Program-made: the position numbers and the translations under genes | In this document: one piece after another, positions 7,123 through 14,660 of the stretch | How the letters are laid out: every line of letters starts with the position of its first letter | Numbering within the stretch: the stretch's first letter is position 1 | Notes under the pieces: model-generated | The model's input: only the letters and a program-made list of their open reading frames with translations | What the model was told of the DNA's origin: nothing | Databases searched by the model: none | DNA from: Pseudoroseomonas ludipueritiae | GTDB taxonomy: Bacteria > Pseudomonadota > Alphaproteobacteria > Acetobacterales > Acetobacteraceae | DNA: 34,026 nucleotides | Reading direction: 5' to 3' | Assembly: GCF_014490445.1 (NCBI RefSeq) | Contig: NZ_JACTUZ010000035.1 | Span: 1 to 34,026 of the forward strand

Positions 7123-8727
7123 TCAGGCGATGAGGTCGATCAGGCTGTCGGAAGGAGGCCGCCGGGGTGCCGGTGTTTCATCCTCCGCTACCTCCAGGCC
7201 TTCGGCCTGGGCGGGCGGGGTCGGACGTGGCGGCTCCGGCGCCTCGCGCGGCAGATGGCCATGCTGCAGGTCCAGGCCGCCGCTGCTCAACTGAAGCCCG
7301 GCCTGTTGCATCTGCTGCTCCAGATGGGTGCGGTCCTGGCGCAGAGCCTCGAAGGTATCGCCACGCTCGGCCGCCATGGAAACCTGCACGGTTCCGTCCT
7401 GGAAGGTGAGCCGCAGCTCGACCCGGCCCAGTTCCGGCGGCCGCAGATCCACTGAGACGCTTTCCACCCGGTTCGCCGCCGCCGTGACCACGCGCAGGGC
7501 CAGTTGCTGCCCGGCCTCCGGCGGCAGGTGCGGCCGTGGCGCCAGGCTCGGGGAGGAGGCTTGGCGCGGGGCGTCCACACGCGGTTCCGGCGAAGCGGGG
7601 GCCAGGATTGGCGCGGGCATGGCATCCCTGGCAACCGGTGCCGCTTCGAACTCCGGCTCCACCCGCGCCACGACTTCAGCGGCAGGCGTTGCACGGCCTG
7701 GCTGTGGCAGGATGGGTGGGGCTTCCGCTGCCTCGTCCGATGCCATGGCGTCCTGGGGACCAACAGGCTCAACGGGAAGAAGGGGTGGATGGCCGGTGCC
7801 GGGGACCCGAGCGGATACCGATGGGTAGGCAGCCATGTCCTGGCTGGCTGAACGGCGTGTTTCAACCGCGCAGCGTTGTGGCAGCGGAGCGGCGTTGGCC
7901 GCTTCTGTCACCCATGCCATGTCTTCAGGCATGGCGGCTTCCGCCTTCTGCGGTATTGGAACTGGCCCGGGTGCCGCCACAGGCGGGCTGGCAACAGGTT
8001 GCGGCATCGCCACGCCGGCTGGAGCAGAACGATCTGTCTGCTGGCCCATCATGCCCAGCACCATGGCGTCACGCCCTTTGGCAGGGTCTGGCGATGTGCT
8101 GACCGTGGGTTGCGGAACTGCCGCCCCTTCCTCGGGCAGGGGCCGGCGCGGCAGCTGGAAGCCAGGTTGAGCGGCAGGTTCCGCCAATGCGGGCGGATCG
8201 TCCGCCGCTCCTGGCGCCGCAGAGGCGGCGGGCTGGGCCAAGGGTCCCGCGGCTGGCCTGTAAGCGGGCTGCGCCGGCGGAAGAAGAGGCAGCGGAGGAA
8301 CCACCGCCTGCGCCACCATGACGGCAACCGGCGGCGGCATCGGCTCCACGGCCTCGGCCGCTCCTGCCGGCTCGGGCGGGGCGGCATCCTCGGCCGGCAT
8401 CGCGGTATCGACGGATGGGCGCTGGAACTGCCCGGCCAGTGCCGCCGCTTCCTCGGCCGCGGCAGCCAGGCTGGCCCAGGGCCATTCCGTCGCCATTCCG
8501 ACAGGGCCGGATGGCCGCTGTGCCGATGGCGCCGCAGACGATTGGCGCGAGGCCGGGGCCGGATCGGCTGGCGTGCCATCCTCCCCAAGGCTCGCCAGCA
8601 GCCCCGCAAAATCCTGCGTCAAAGCCATTGGCATGGTTGCGGGGGATGCAGCCGCGCGGCGGGAACCCGCATCCGGCGGGGCCGCCGTCAGCAGGGCCGC
8701 CAGGTCAGTGCCGACCGAAAGCGCCAT
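7123..8727 (-). CDS. fliK: FliK, flagellar hook-length control protein
   Basis: FliK is the secreted molecular ruler that measures the hook and triggers FlhB's specificity switch. The 534-residue product is Pro/Ala-rich and low-complexity for its first 400 residues, as FliK proteins are. It ends in a recognisable Flg_hook domain (about residues 415-500) with VDLRPPELGRVELRLTFQDG, then VSMAAERGDTFEALRQDRTHLEQQMQQAGL. ATG at 8727 (MALSVGTD) is preceded by AGGAAG at the right spacing; the longer frame to 8760 starts inside the upstream hairpin and is rejected. It lies between cheZ and flgD on the minus strand. Confidence 0.92.
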   Translation of the reverse strand: MALSVGTDLAALLTAAPPDAGSRRAAASPATMPMALTQDFAGLLASLGEDGTPADPAPASRQSSAAPSAQRPSGPVGMATEWPWASLAAAAEEAAALAGQFQRPSVDTAMPAEDAAPPEPAGAAEAVEPMPPPVAVMVAQAVVPPLPLLPPAQPAYRPAAGPLAQPAASAAPGAADDPPALAEPAAQPGFQLPRRPLPEEGAAVPQPTVSTSPDPAKGRDAMVLGMMGQQTDRSAPAGVAMPQPVASPPVAAPGPVPIPQKAEAAMPEDMAWVTEAANAAPLPQRCAVETRRSASQDMAAYPSVSARVPGTGHPPLLPVEPVGPQDAMASDEAAEAPPILPQPGRATPAAEVVARVEPEFEAAPVARDAMPAPILAPASPEPRVDAPRQASSPSLAPRPHLPPEAGQQLALRVVTAAANRVESVSVDLRPPELGRVELRLTFQDGTVQVSMAAERGDTFEALRQDRTHLEQQMQQAGLQLSSGGLDLQHGHLPREAPEPPRPTPPAQAEGLEVAEDETPAPRRPPSDSLIDLIA

Positions 8728-8751
8728 GAGATTCTTCCTGGCTGGAATCCG

Positions 8752-8787
8752 GCCGGCCACCTCCCCTCACGGGTGGAGGTGGCCGGC
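8752..8787 (-). terminator. Perfect 13-bp hairpin between cheZ and fliK
   Basis: GCCGGCCACCTCC (8752-8764) pairs perfectly with GGAGGTGGCCGGC (8775-8787) around a 10-base loop. It sits between the cheZ stop and the fliK start. There is no U-run on the minus-strand side, so it may be a pause, attenuator or processing/stability element rather than a full intrinsic terminator. Confidence 0.6.
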
Positions 8788-8790
8788 GCA

Positions 8791-9447
8791 TCAGTTGAAC
8801 AGGTCGTCCACCGCGTTCTGGCCCAGTCCGCCTTCGGCGCTGGAACTGGGGCCATTCAGCAGCGCGGCCTCGGTGCCGGGGGCGGCGCCATCCGGGCGCT
8901 GCGGCGCTTCCTCCTGGCGGATGCCCATCAGTGCCACCAGGGTGGCGATGCGGCTTTCCACATGGCGCATCGCCGACAGCACCTTGCGGATGCGCTGGCC
9001 GGTGATGTCCTGGAAGGCACAGGCCATCAGGATGCAGGTCGCGGCGTCATCCACCTCGGCCAGATCGGCCGCAGTCTCGGTGGATGTGCCATCATGCAGC
9101 CGCTTCGCCGCCGCCTGGGCGCGCTCCGCCTGCCGCATGATCTCCATGGCGGCCTGCTCGGTTTCCGCCACCACCGCGTCCAGCGTGTCGCCGAGGCCGG
9201 TAGGTGGCGGCGCCAAGCCGACGATCTCCGCCCGCGTTTCCGCCAACAGCTTCGACATGCTGCGCATCTCGGCGATCGCGCGGGCGAGGGTATCATTCTC
9301 GTCGGCAGCGCCGAAAGGCAGGCCGAGCAGCCGATCGACCTCGCCGGAAATCGCGGCGACATGGCCGGCAATGCGGGCCAACCCCTGCTGGGGGGTTGCC
9401 GGTCCCGAAGCCGATCCGGCGGAGGCCCCGGCGAAAGCCACGGTCAC
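8791..9447 (-). CDS. cheZ: CheZ-like CheY-P phosphatase
   Basis: CheZ dephosphorylates CheY-P and so sets the lifetime of the tumble/turn signal. The 218-residue, largely helical protein carries the active-site segment ACAFQDITGQRIRKVL (143-157), where Asp147 and Gln151 correspond to the catalytic Asp/Gln pair of the family (D-x3-Q spacing). The C-terminal tail ends NAVDDLFN, resembling the short acidic CheY-binding tail of CheZ. It starts 11 bp after cheY, an adjacency that supports the pairing. Alphaproteobacterial CheZ proteins are divergent, so overall identity to enterobacterial CheZ would be low outside these segments. Confidence 0.85.
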   Translation of the reverse strand: MTVAFAGASAGSASGPATPQQGLARIAGHVAAISGEVDRLLGLPFGAADENDTLARAIAEMRSMSKLLAETRAEIVGLAPPPTGLGDTLDAVVAETEQAAMEIMRQAERAQAAAKRLHDGTSTETAADLAEVDDAATCILMACAFQDITGQRIRKVLSAMRHVESRIATLVALMGIRQEEAPQRPDGAAPGTEAALLNGPSSSAEGGLGQNAVDDLFN

Positions 9448-9458
9448 CGCGGCCTCCC

Positions 9459-9821
9459 TCAGTTCACGACGGAGGCGATTTTCGCCTTCAGTGTTTCCGC
9501 CGTGAAAGGCTTGACGATGTATTGCGAGGCGCCCGCCTGCTTGGCGGCGATCACATTCTCCGTCTTGCTTTCAGCGGTCACCATGATGAAAGGCGTCTTG
9601 GCCAGGGCCGCGTCGGCACGGACATGCTTCAGCAGTTCCAGCCCGGTCATCGGCTCCATGTTCCAGTCCGAGATCACCATGTCGTAGCGGGAGACCTTGA
9701 TCTTCTCCAGCGCCTCGGCCCCGTTTCCGGCTTCCTCCACGTCCTTGAAGCCGATCTGATCCAAGAGATTTCGCACGATGCGGCGCATCGTCGGGTAATC
9801 GTCCACCACCAAGATCTTCAC
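9459..9821 (-). CDS. cheY: CheY-like single-domain response regulator
   Basis: A 121-residue stand-alone receiver domain that, phosphorylated by CheA, would bind the flagellar switch. Landmarks are the acidic pair D7-D8 (KILVVDD), phospho-acceptor D52 ([13 protein letters not shown]), T82 (FIMVTAES), Y101 and K104 (YIVKPF); all catalytic residues are present. I choose the GTG at 9821 because AAAGGGGA lies just upstream and the receiver starts there. The ATG at 9902 would add 27 residues and swallow the regulatory TGCGAAAAA element. It heads the unit cheY-cheZ-fliK-flgD. No cheA, cheW or receptor gene is in the window. Confidence 0.93.
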   Translation of the reverse strand: MKILVVDDYPTMRRIVRNLLDQIGFKDVEEAGNGAEALEKIKVSRYDMVISDWNMEPMTGLELLKHVRADAALAKTPFIMVTAESKTENVIAAKQAGASQYIVKPFTAETLKAKIASVVN

Positions 9822-9871
9822 GCGCGTGTCCCCTTTTGATGCGAGCGGCCGTGGTAGCATTCCGCACCCAG

Positions 9872-9884
9872 GAATTTTTCGCAA
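9872..9884 (-). promoter_or_regulatory. TGCGAAAAA element upstream of cheY
   Basis: Read on the minus strand, TTGCGAAAAATTC lies about 50 bp before the cheY GTG, in the 96-bp gap after the 431-residue unknown gene. Its core is identical to the elements near flgB and minC. It is inferred to control the cheY-cheZ-fliK-flgD unit. Confidence 0.5.
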
Positions 9885-9917
9885 GACTTCTTTGTGCCTC
9901 ATGCCGCAGCGGCGGCT

Positions 9918-11213
9918 TCAGCCGTCCTCGAAGAGTTCGAGGGCGGCCCCCAGGCCATAACCCATGCCATTGCCGCAGCCCGACGAGCCCGCCGGGTCCA
10001 GCAGGTGGCACAGGCCCCAGTCCGGCACCGCCAGCAGCACCGGCACCCCAAGCCGCAGCGCCAGGAGATTCACCTGCCGCAGCCGGGCTGCCGGCCTTTC
10101 CTCCAGCGCCAGGGGCGCCAGCGCCGCGAAGGCGGGCGCGGTGCCGCGGACCAGCCGGTCGGCCGCCAAGCTCTCCAGAGGGGCTGGTTCCACGCGGGGC
10201 GCCTCGGCCAGCAGGCACGTGCCAGCGGGCAGCGTTTCCCGCAGGGCGGCCAGGAAGGACTGGCGCAGCGCGGCATCCCAGCGGCTGCCGGCCTCGGCGG
10301 CAGCAATGCCGATCAGCGCCTGCGCGGGCTGCAGCCTGGACATCATGCGGGGCCAGGCGGCCAGCATCGCGAGCCCCGCGGGCTCCGCCACATCGGCCGT
10401 GAAGGCGCTGGGCAGCAGGGCCAATCCATCGGCGAGGCGGCTGGCGAGGCTCTCCCCTCCGTCGGTCCATTGCGCCACCAGGGCAAAGCGCAGCGCGTCG
10501 CTGATCTCGCTGGCCAATACCTCGTCGAGATGCGCGGAAAGGCCGGAGGCGAGCAACTGATAGGTCTCGTCCGCGCCCGCCATGGCCCAGAGAAAACGCG
10601 GCAAGGCGGCGCCGGGGGCCAGAGGCTCGCCGGCGAGGCTGACGGCCAGGGCGAGCGGCGCTGGCGCCGGCACCATCTCCCAGACCACGGCGCCCTGGCC
10701 GTGCCAGTGGATCACCGCAGGCCCGCGCCATTCCGCCAGCGCCGGCAGCAAGGGTGCCAATACCGAGGCACGGGGCAGCACGGTGGCGGATTGCGGGCCG
10801 CGGCCTGCCGTTCCGGCGATGCACAGGCCTTCCGCTCCATGGCCAATCGTCAGCCCCTCCGCCGGCAACACCGCCTGCCGGAGAAGGGCAGATTGCGTGA
10901 CGCCGGTGGCGGAACCGGGATCGGGCAGGAGAATCGTCCCACCCTCACGCCAGGCCAGGGCACCGCCGGGCAGCACCAGCAGGCCCTCGGCCCGCTCCGC
11001 CAGCGGCAGCACCAATTGCAGCTCCGCCAGCGCCACCTCGCGCGAGGCCGGCGGCAGGCGGTGGAACTGCGCATCGAAGCGGCGCAACAAGGCCAGGCCG
11101 GCCGGGGTGGTCAGGTCATAGGTGCCGACCCGGGCAAGCGGGCCATCCTGCAAACTCGGGTGCGGCATGGGCGGACAATCGAAGGGAAGAAAGCCATTCT
11201 CCGCCCGAACCAT
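9918..11213 (-). CDS. Hypothetical protein, 431 residues, unrecognised
   Basis: I do not recognise this protein. It is Ala/Leu-rich, has no signal peptide or clear membrane helix, and looks like a soluble alpha/beta cytoplasmic protein. The C-terminus holds VNLLALRLGVPVLLAVPDWG and a Gly/Cys-rich GSSGCGNGMGYGLG segment before the end. The frame is long and uninterrupted in dense DNA and lies between cheY and the divergent gene at 11309, so it is very likely real. The start is uncertain: ATG 11213 has GGCGG next to it, ATG 11168 would drop 15 residues. Location suggests a motility or cell-envelope link, but this is only by position. Confidence 0.7.
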   Translation of the reverse strand: MVRAENGFLPFDCPPMPHPSLQDGPLARVGTYDLTTPAGLALLRRFDAQFHRLPPASREVALAELQLVLPLAERAEGLLVLPGGALAWREGGTILLPDPGSATGVTQSALLRQAVLPAEGLTIGHGAEGLCIAGTAGRGPQSATVLPRASVLAPLLPALAEWRGPAVIHWHGQGAVVWEMVPAPAPLALAVSLAGEPLAPGAALPRFLWAMAGADETYQLLASGLSAHLDEVLASEISDALRFALVAQWTDGGESLASRLADGLALLPSAFTADVAEPAGLAMLAAWPRMMSRLQPAQALIGIAAAEAGSRWDAALRQSFLAALRETLPAGTCLLAEAPRVEPAPLESLAADRLVRGTAPAFAALAPLALEERPAARLRQVNLLALRLGVPVLLAVPDWGLCHLLDPAGSSGCGNGMGYGLGAALELFEDG

Positions 11214-11230
11214 CCGCCGTCAACGGCCGG

Positions 11231-11243
11231 TTATGCGAAAAAC
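11231..11243 (+). promoter_or_regulatory. TGCGAAAAA element upstream of the 11309 gene
   Basis: TTATGCGAAAAAC lies about 65 bp before the ATG at 11309, in the divergent spacer with the 431-residue gene. It has the same core as the elements upstream of flgB, cheY, minC and the 16453 gene. Confidence 0.45.
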
Positions 11244-11308
11244 AGTTGATGAACATCCTGCGGCATGGCACCACCAGCGGCGGTTGTTGTCACTTCAGGA
11301 GAAGCCGG

Positions 11309-11671
11309 ATGGAGATCAACCGTCGCGGCCCCGGCGAGGCCAGCCTTGTCCGGGACGGTCGCGAGATCCTCGACCTGGTGCAGGCCGAGGGGAGCGAGGA
11401 AGAATTCGAACAGGCGCTGGCGCAGCTGGAAGAGCTGCTGCGCCCGGCCACCCTGCCGCGCGTGGTGGTGCAATACCGGGAGGGGCTCTTCGGCACCGTG
11501 CAGGCCGACCAGCCGGCGGAAGTCGTGCTGATCGAGGACGACCCGCATGACGAACCGCCGCTGGCACTGCATCGCCACAGCGTGGCGGCGGACCGGCTGG
11601 GAGTGGAGGCGGCGTTGGCGGCGGCGGAGCGCCGGCTGCGGCTGGCGGCGCGGGAGGCGGCAGGCTCATGA
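11309..11671 (+). CDS. Hypothetical protein, 120 residues
   Basis: Unrecognised small soluble protein. The N-terminal part has an acidic helical stretch (EGSEEEFEQALAQLEELL, about 28-45), the middle reads like a short beta-sheet (RVVVQYREGLFGTVQ), and the C-terminus is a basic/Ala-rich helix. I choose ATG 11309 because AGGAG lies about 7 bases upstream; ATG 11246 would add 21 residues of unlikely composition. The stop overlaps the next start (ATGA), so the pair is probably co-translated. A TGCGAAAAA element precedes it. Function unknown; the pair sits between chemotaxis and min genes. Confidence 0.65.
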   Translation: MEINRRGPGEASLVRDGREILDLVQAEGSEEEFEQALAQLEELLRPATLPRVVVQYREGLFGTVQADQPAEVVLIEDDPHDEPPLALHRHSVAADRLGVEAALAAAERRLRLAAREAAGS

Positions 11672-12363
11672 CCGCCCTTCGCGAAGCGCGGCTGGAGTTG
11701 GATGCGCCGCTGCGCCACCCGCTGCCGATGCCGGAAGCGAAGGCCCTGGTGGCTTTGCTGGGCGGCTGCCTGCCGCAGCAGCCGCCTGCGCATCCCGTGT
11801 TCCGGCACCCTGATGCCGCCAGCCTGTTGACGGGCGAGAGCCTGGACCATGCCACCCGGGGCTCCCGCATCATTCAGGAAGCGGCAGGCGAGGCGCGCCT
11901 GCTGGTCTCCGCCAGCCTGCCGCCCTGCCCGGCGCTGCTTTCGGCGGGATTGGACTGGCTTGGCGGCCTGCTGGCGCTGCAGCCAGGGGCGGTGCCGGGC
12001 TTTATCGTGCCACCGGGCATGGCGCGGCACGACCTGCGCCTGCTGGCCTGGGATGGAACACGGCTGCGCCCGCTCGGCCCCTTGCCGGAAGAGGATGGCC
12101 TGCCGCGCTGCAGCCCCGCTGCCTTCCGGGAGGCCGCCGGCCTGCCTGTGCCGGAGCAGGAGGAGGAAGCCATTCTGCGCGCCCAGTTGCGCCGTCTGGC
12201 CCTGGCGCAGTTGCGCGGCGAGTGCCTACCCGTAGCGCAGGCGCGATTGGATGGGCCTTTCCGTGACGGGCAGGCCCTGTTCCGGCTCTGGATGACGGAG
12301 GCACTGGCCTGGCTGGATGGCCTGACCACGGCAACCGCATCACGGCTGCTGCATAGCGCATGA
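11668..12363 (+). CDS. Hypothetical protein, 231 residues
   Basis: Unrecognised protein, translationally coupled to the 11309 gene by a 4-base ATGA overlap. It has no signal peptide or membrane segment. Visible features are a hydrophobic LLVSASLPPCPALLSAGLDWLGGLLAL stretch (in two pieces, about 78-104) and a C-terminal mostly helical region with EEEAILRAQLRRLALAQLRGE. The gene ends about 120 bp before minC, with a TGCGAAAAA element in that gap. Frame length and coupling make it likely real; the family is unknown. Confidence 0.65.
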   Translation: MTALREARLELDAPLRHPLPMPEAKALVALLGGCLPQQPPAHPVFRHPDAASLLTGESLDHATRGSRIIQEAAGEARLLVSASLPPCPALLSAGLDWLGGLLALQPGAVPGFIVPPGMARHDLRLLAWDGTRLRPLGPLPEEDGLPRCSPAAFREAAGLPVPEQEEEAILRAQLRRLALAQLRGECLPVAQARLDGPFRDGQALFRLWMTEALAWLDGLTTATASRLLHSA

Positions 12364-12368
12364 TTTAT

Positions 12369-12382
12369 CTTGCGAAAAATAT
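12369..12382 (+). promoter_or_regulatory. TGCGAAAAA element upstream of minC
   Basis: CTTGCGAAAAATAT lies just after the end of the 11668 gene and about 100 bp before the chosen minC ATG (about 60 bp before an in-frame ATG at 12440). It is the likely control point for minCDE, sharing its core with flagellar and chemotaxis upstream regions. Confidence 0.5.
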
Positions 12383-12481
12383 CCAATACCCGTAAGCCCG
12401 TTCAGGTCCGCAACAGGCGGATGGCTCCAGCCTGGCGTCATGCGAAACTCGCCAGGAAACCGACAGAAGGCGGTTCTGCCT

Positions 12482-13192
12482 ATGACAACACCCCTGGCCT
12501 CTTCAGCCACGACGCGCCAGGCCGGCGAATCGCCGCTAAGGCTGCGTGGGCGGGTGCATCCCTTCCTGACGGTTGAGATCGCGGATGTGGCGGTGCAGGA
12601 ACTGGACCGGGCGCTTTCGGCCCGCTTGGCGGCCATGGCAGGGCTGTTCCGCCACGCACCCGCCATCCTGGACCTGACAGCCCTGCCCGCCGCTTCCGCG
12701 CCGCGGGTGGCGGAGGCCGTGGCGCTGCTGCGCCAACGCGGGCTGGTACCCGCCGCCTTCTGCGCCGGCACCTTTGAGGTGGAACAGGCAGCGCTGGCCA
12801 GCGGCCTCGGCCGTGTGCTGGACGCCGAGCCGCGCCAGAACCTTTCCGCCGAGCGCATCCGCCGCCCGCCGGTGATCGTGCAGGAGCCGGTACGCTCCGG
12901 CCAGCGCATCTATGCCGCCGAGGCCGATCTGATCGTGCTGCATTCCGTCTCGCCTGGCGCGCAGCTGCTGGCGGACGGCTGCATCCATGTCTATGGCGCC
13001 CTGCGTGGCGCCGCCAGCGCCGGGCTCGGCGACGATCCTTCCGCCCGCATCTTTGCGAAAATATTCGATGCGGAGATGATCTCGATCGCCGGGCTTTACC
13101 TCGGTGCCGAGGACTTTCCCCCTGGCTGGGCCAAGCGCCCGGCCCAGGTCAGCCTGGACGAAGGCGCGCTGCGCTTCGCCCCCCTGCCCTGA
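12482..13192 (+). CDS. minC: MinC, septum site-determining inhibitor of FtsZ
   Basis: MinC, carried to the membrane by MinD, blocks FtsZ ring assembly away from midcell. The C-terminal domain is clear: RSGQRIYAAEADLIVLHSV, then LADGCIHVYGALRGAASAG, SARIFAKIF and AEMISIAGLYL, which is the beta-helical MinD-binding domain. The N-terminal domain (LRLRGRVHPFLTVEI onward) is divergent, as is normal for alphaproteobacteria. I use ATG 12482 (236 residues; family 230-250), with AGAAGG about 11 bases upstream; ATG 12440 is possible. It is followed by minD after 41 bp. Min genes are usually chromosomal, so their place beside a plasmid origin is notable. Confidence 0.93.
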   Translation: MTTPLASSATTRQAGESPLRLRGRVHPFLTVEIADVAVQELDRALSARLAAMAGLFRHAPAILDLTALPAASAPRVAEAVALLRQRGLVPAAFCAGTFEVEQAALASGLGRVLDAEPRQNLSAERIRRPPVIVQEPVRSGQRIYAAEADLIVLHSVSPGAQLLADGCIHVYGALRGAASAGLGDDPSARIFAKIFDAEMISIAGLYLGAEDFPPGWAKRPAQVSLDEGALRFAPLP

Positions 13193-13233
13193 CCCCGATC
13201 CTGCCCAAGCCACCGACCTCAGGGAGAAGCCCG

Positions 13234-14094
13234 ATGTCCGCAACCGTTATCACCATCACTTCCGGCAAGGGTGGCGTCGGCAAGACGACCACCACCGCCG
13301 CCTTCGGTGCCGCGCTGGCGCTGGAAGGCCACCGCGTCTGCGTGGTGGATTTCGACATGGGCCTCAGGAACCTCGACCTCGTGATGGGGGTGGAGAAGCG
13401 CGTGGTCTATGACTTCCTCCATGTCGCCCATGGCACCGCCAACCTGTCCCAGGCGTTGGTGCGGGACAAAAGGGTGCCCAATCTCCAGCTCCTCGCCACC
13501 TCCCAGACGGCGGACAAGGAGGCGATGACGCCCGAGGCCATCGACCATGTGATGAACCTGCTTTCGCCGGCCTTTGACTATATCCTTTGCGACAGTCCCG
13601 CCGGCATCGAGCATGGCGCCATGATGGCGCTGCACCATGCCGACCATGCCATCGTGGTCTGCAATCCCGAGGTGACCTCGGTACGGGATGCCGACCGCAT
13701 CATGGGCTATATCGCCGCCCGCTCCCGCCGTGCCCAATCTGGCCTGGCGCCGGTGCGGGAGCATCTGCTCGTCACCCGCCACAACGAGGAACGGGTGAAG
13801 CGTGGCGAGATGCTCTCCCTGCCCGCCATCCAGGACATCCTCGCCATGCCGCTGCTGGGGGTGGTGCCGGAAAGCCCGGCGGTGCTCCGCGCCTCCAATG
13901 CCGGGCGGCCGGTGAGCCTGGAGACCGGTACAGAGGCCGGCCGCGCTTATCGCGCCGCCGCCCACCGCTTCCTGGCCGAGACGCGCCACAGCCTCGCCGC
14001 GGGTAGCCGCCTGGCCCAGCCCATCGGCTTCCTGTCCACGCTGGCCGAGACGGCGCAGCGCGGCCTGCTGCGCCGCCTGTTCCGCCACGCCTGA
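13234..14094 (+). CDS. minD: MinD, septum site-determining ATPase
   Basis: MinD is the membrane-cycling ATPase that recruits MinC and is released by MinE. The 286-residue product has the deviant Walker A GKGGVGKTT (11-19), the switch region DFDMGLRNLDLVMG, Walker B-like CDSPAG and NPEVTSVRDADR, all typical. The C-terminal AETAQRGLLRRLFRHA is a basic amphipathic helix fitting the membrane-targeting sequence, though the region before it is somewhat longer than in the 270-residue family average. ATG 13234 has AGGGAGA upstream. It lies between minC and minE in one operon. ParA-type ATPases are related, but the DMGLRNLD motif and neighbours decide for MinD. Confidence 0.97.
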   Translation: MSATVITITSGKGGVGKTTTTAAFGAALALEGHRVCVVDFDMGLRNLDLVMGVEKRVVYDFLHVAHGTANLSQALVRDKRVPNLQLLATSQTADKEAMTPEAIDHVMNLLSPAFDYILCDSPAGIEHGAMMALHHADHAIVVCNPEVTSVRDADRIMGYIAARSRRAQSGLAPVREHLLVTRHNEERVKRGEMLSLPAIQDILAMPLLGVVPESPAVLRASNAGRPVSLETGTEAGRAYRAAAHRFLAETRHSLAAGSRLAQPIGFLSTLAETAQRGLLRRLFRHA

Positions 14095-14126
14095 TCCTTG
14101 CACTTCAGCTTCCGGGAAACCCTTCC

Positions 14127-14375
14127 ATGGCCGCCCTTATCAGCCTGATCCATCACCGCCGCGGCACGGCCGGCCTGGCTGCCGCCCGGCTGCGCGCGCA
14201 GGTCAGCCGCGACCGCGTTGCGAATTTCGGAGATGATATCGCGCAACGTATTCAGGATGCCTGCCTGCGCGAGATCCGCCGCCTGGCGCGTGGCGGCCAG
14301 GTGCGCGTACGCCTCGGCACCTCGCCGGCGCTGGAGGTGCGGGAGATCGAGATCGATCTCACGCCGGGACGCTGA
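14127..14375 (+). CDS. minE: MinE, cell division topological specificity factor
   Basis: MinE stimulates MinD ATPase and drives the pole-to-pole oscillation. The 82-residue protein fits the family length (about 80-90). The layout is an N-terminal hydrophobic/basic membrane-contact segment (MAALISLIHHRR), the MinD-binding stretch GLAAARLRAQVSRDRV (family: AKERLxxxVAHER), a helix with LREIRRLA and the beta strand VRVRLG ending LEVREIEIDLTP. It is divergent but unmistakable given its place 32 bp after minD. GGGAAA precedes the ATG. Confidence 0.9.
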   Translation: MAALISLIHHRRGTAGLAAARLRAQVSRDRVANFGDDIAQRIQDACLREIRRLARGGQVRVRLGTSPALEVREIEIDLTPGR

Positions 14376-14386
14376 AGACCGTGGCC

Positions 14387-14605
14387 ATGCTGATCACCGC
14401 CTCGCAGTGCCGCATGGCTCGCGCGGCGGTCGGGATGACGCTGCGGGACCTGGCGGCGGCGGCCGGCATCTCGGTCAATACGCTCAGCCGCATCGAGAGC
14501 GAGGGAAATGTCACCAGCCGCACCCTCGCCAAGGTGCAGGATATCCTGGTGCAACACGGCGCGGTGTTTCGCCGGGATGGGTCCGTCGGGGTGCAGCGGC
14601 CCTAG
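14387..14605 (+). CDS. XRE-family helix-turn-helix regulator, small
   Basis: A 72-residue DNA-binding protein consisting of little more than one Cro/CI-type HTH: RMARAAVGMTLRDLAAAAGISVNTLSRIE (in two parts, about 9-37), followed by helices through LAKVQDILVQHG. Proteins like this regulate phage, plasmid or metabolic genes; the target cannot be read from sequence. ATG 14387 has GAAGA at good spacing. A GTG at 14381 would add two residues. It follows minE by 11 bp and so is probably in the min operon, converging on the replication initiator gene. It is a candidate regulator of copy number or of min expression, by position only. Confidence 0.8.
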   Translation: MLITASQCRMARAAVGMTLRDLAAAAGISVNTLSRIESEGNVTSRTLAKVQDILVQHGAVFRRDGSVGVQRP

Positions 14606-14625
14606 CCGCCCACTTCGCCGCAAAG

Positions 14626-14644
14626 CTTGCCGGGAGGCGGCAAG
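14626..14644. terminator. Hairpin between the XRE gene and rep
   Basis: CTTGCCG and CGGCAAG form a 7-bp stem with a 5-base loop in the 55-bp gap between convergent genes. It has no clear T-run, so termination in either direction is possible but unproven. Confidence 0.45.
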
Positions 14645-14660
14645 TCCGCCCCCGGCGCCA

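Noticed and set aside
7876-9687. A 603-codon plus-strand frame
   Set aside because: Shadow of fliK, cheZ and cheY on the opposite strand, which have clear family motifs.
13052-13067. TGCGAAAA-like match inside minC
   Set aside because: It has four rather than five A residues and encodes the conserved ARIFAKIF segment of MinC, so it is explained by protein sequence.
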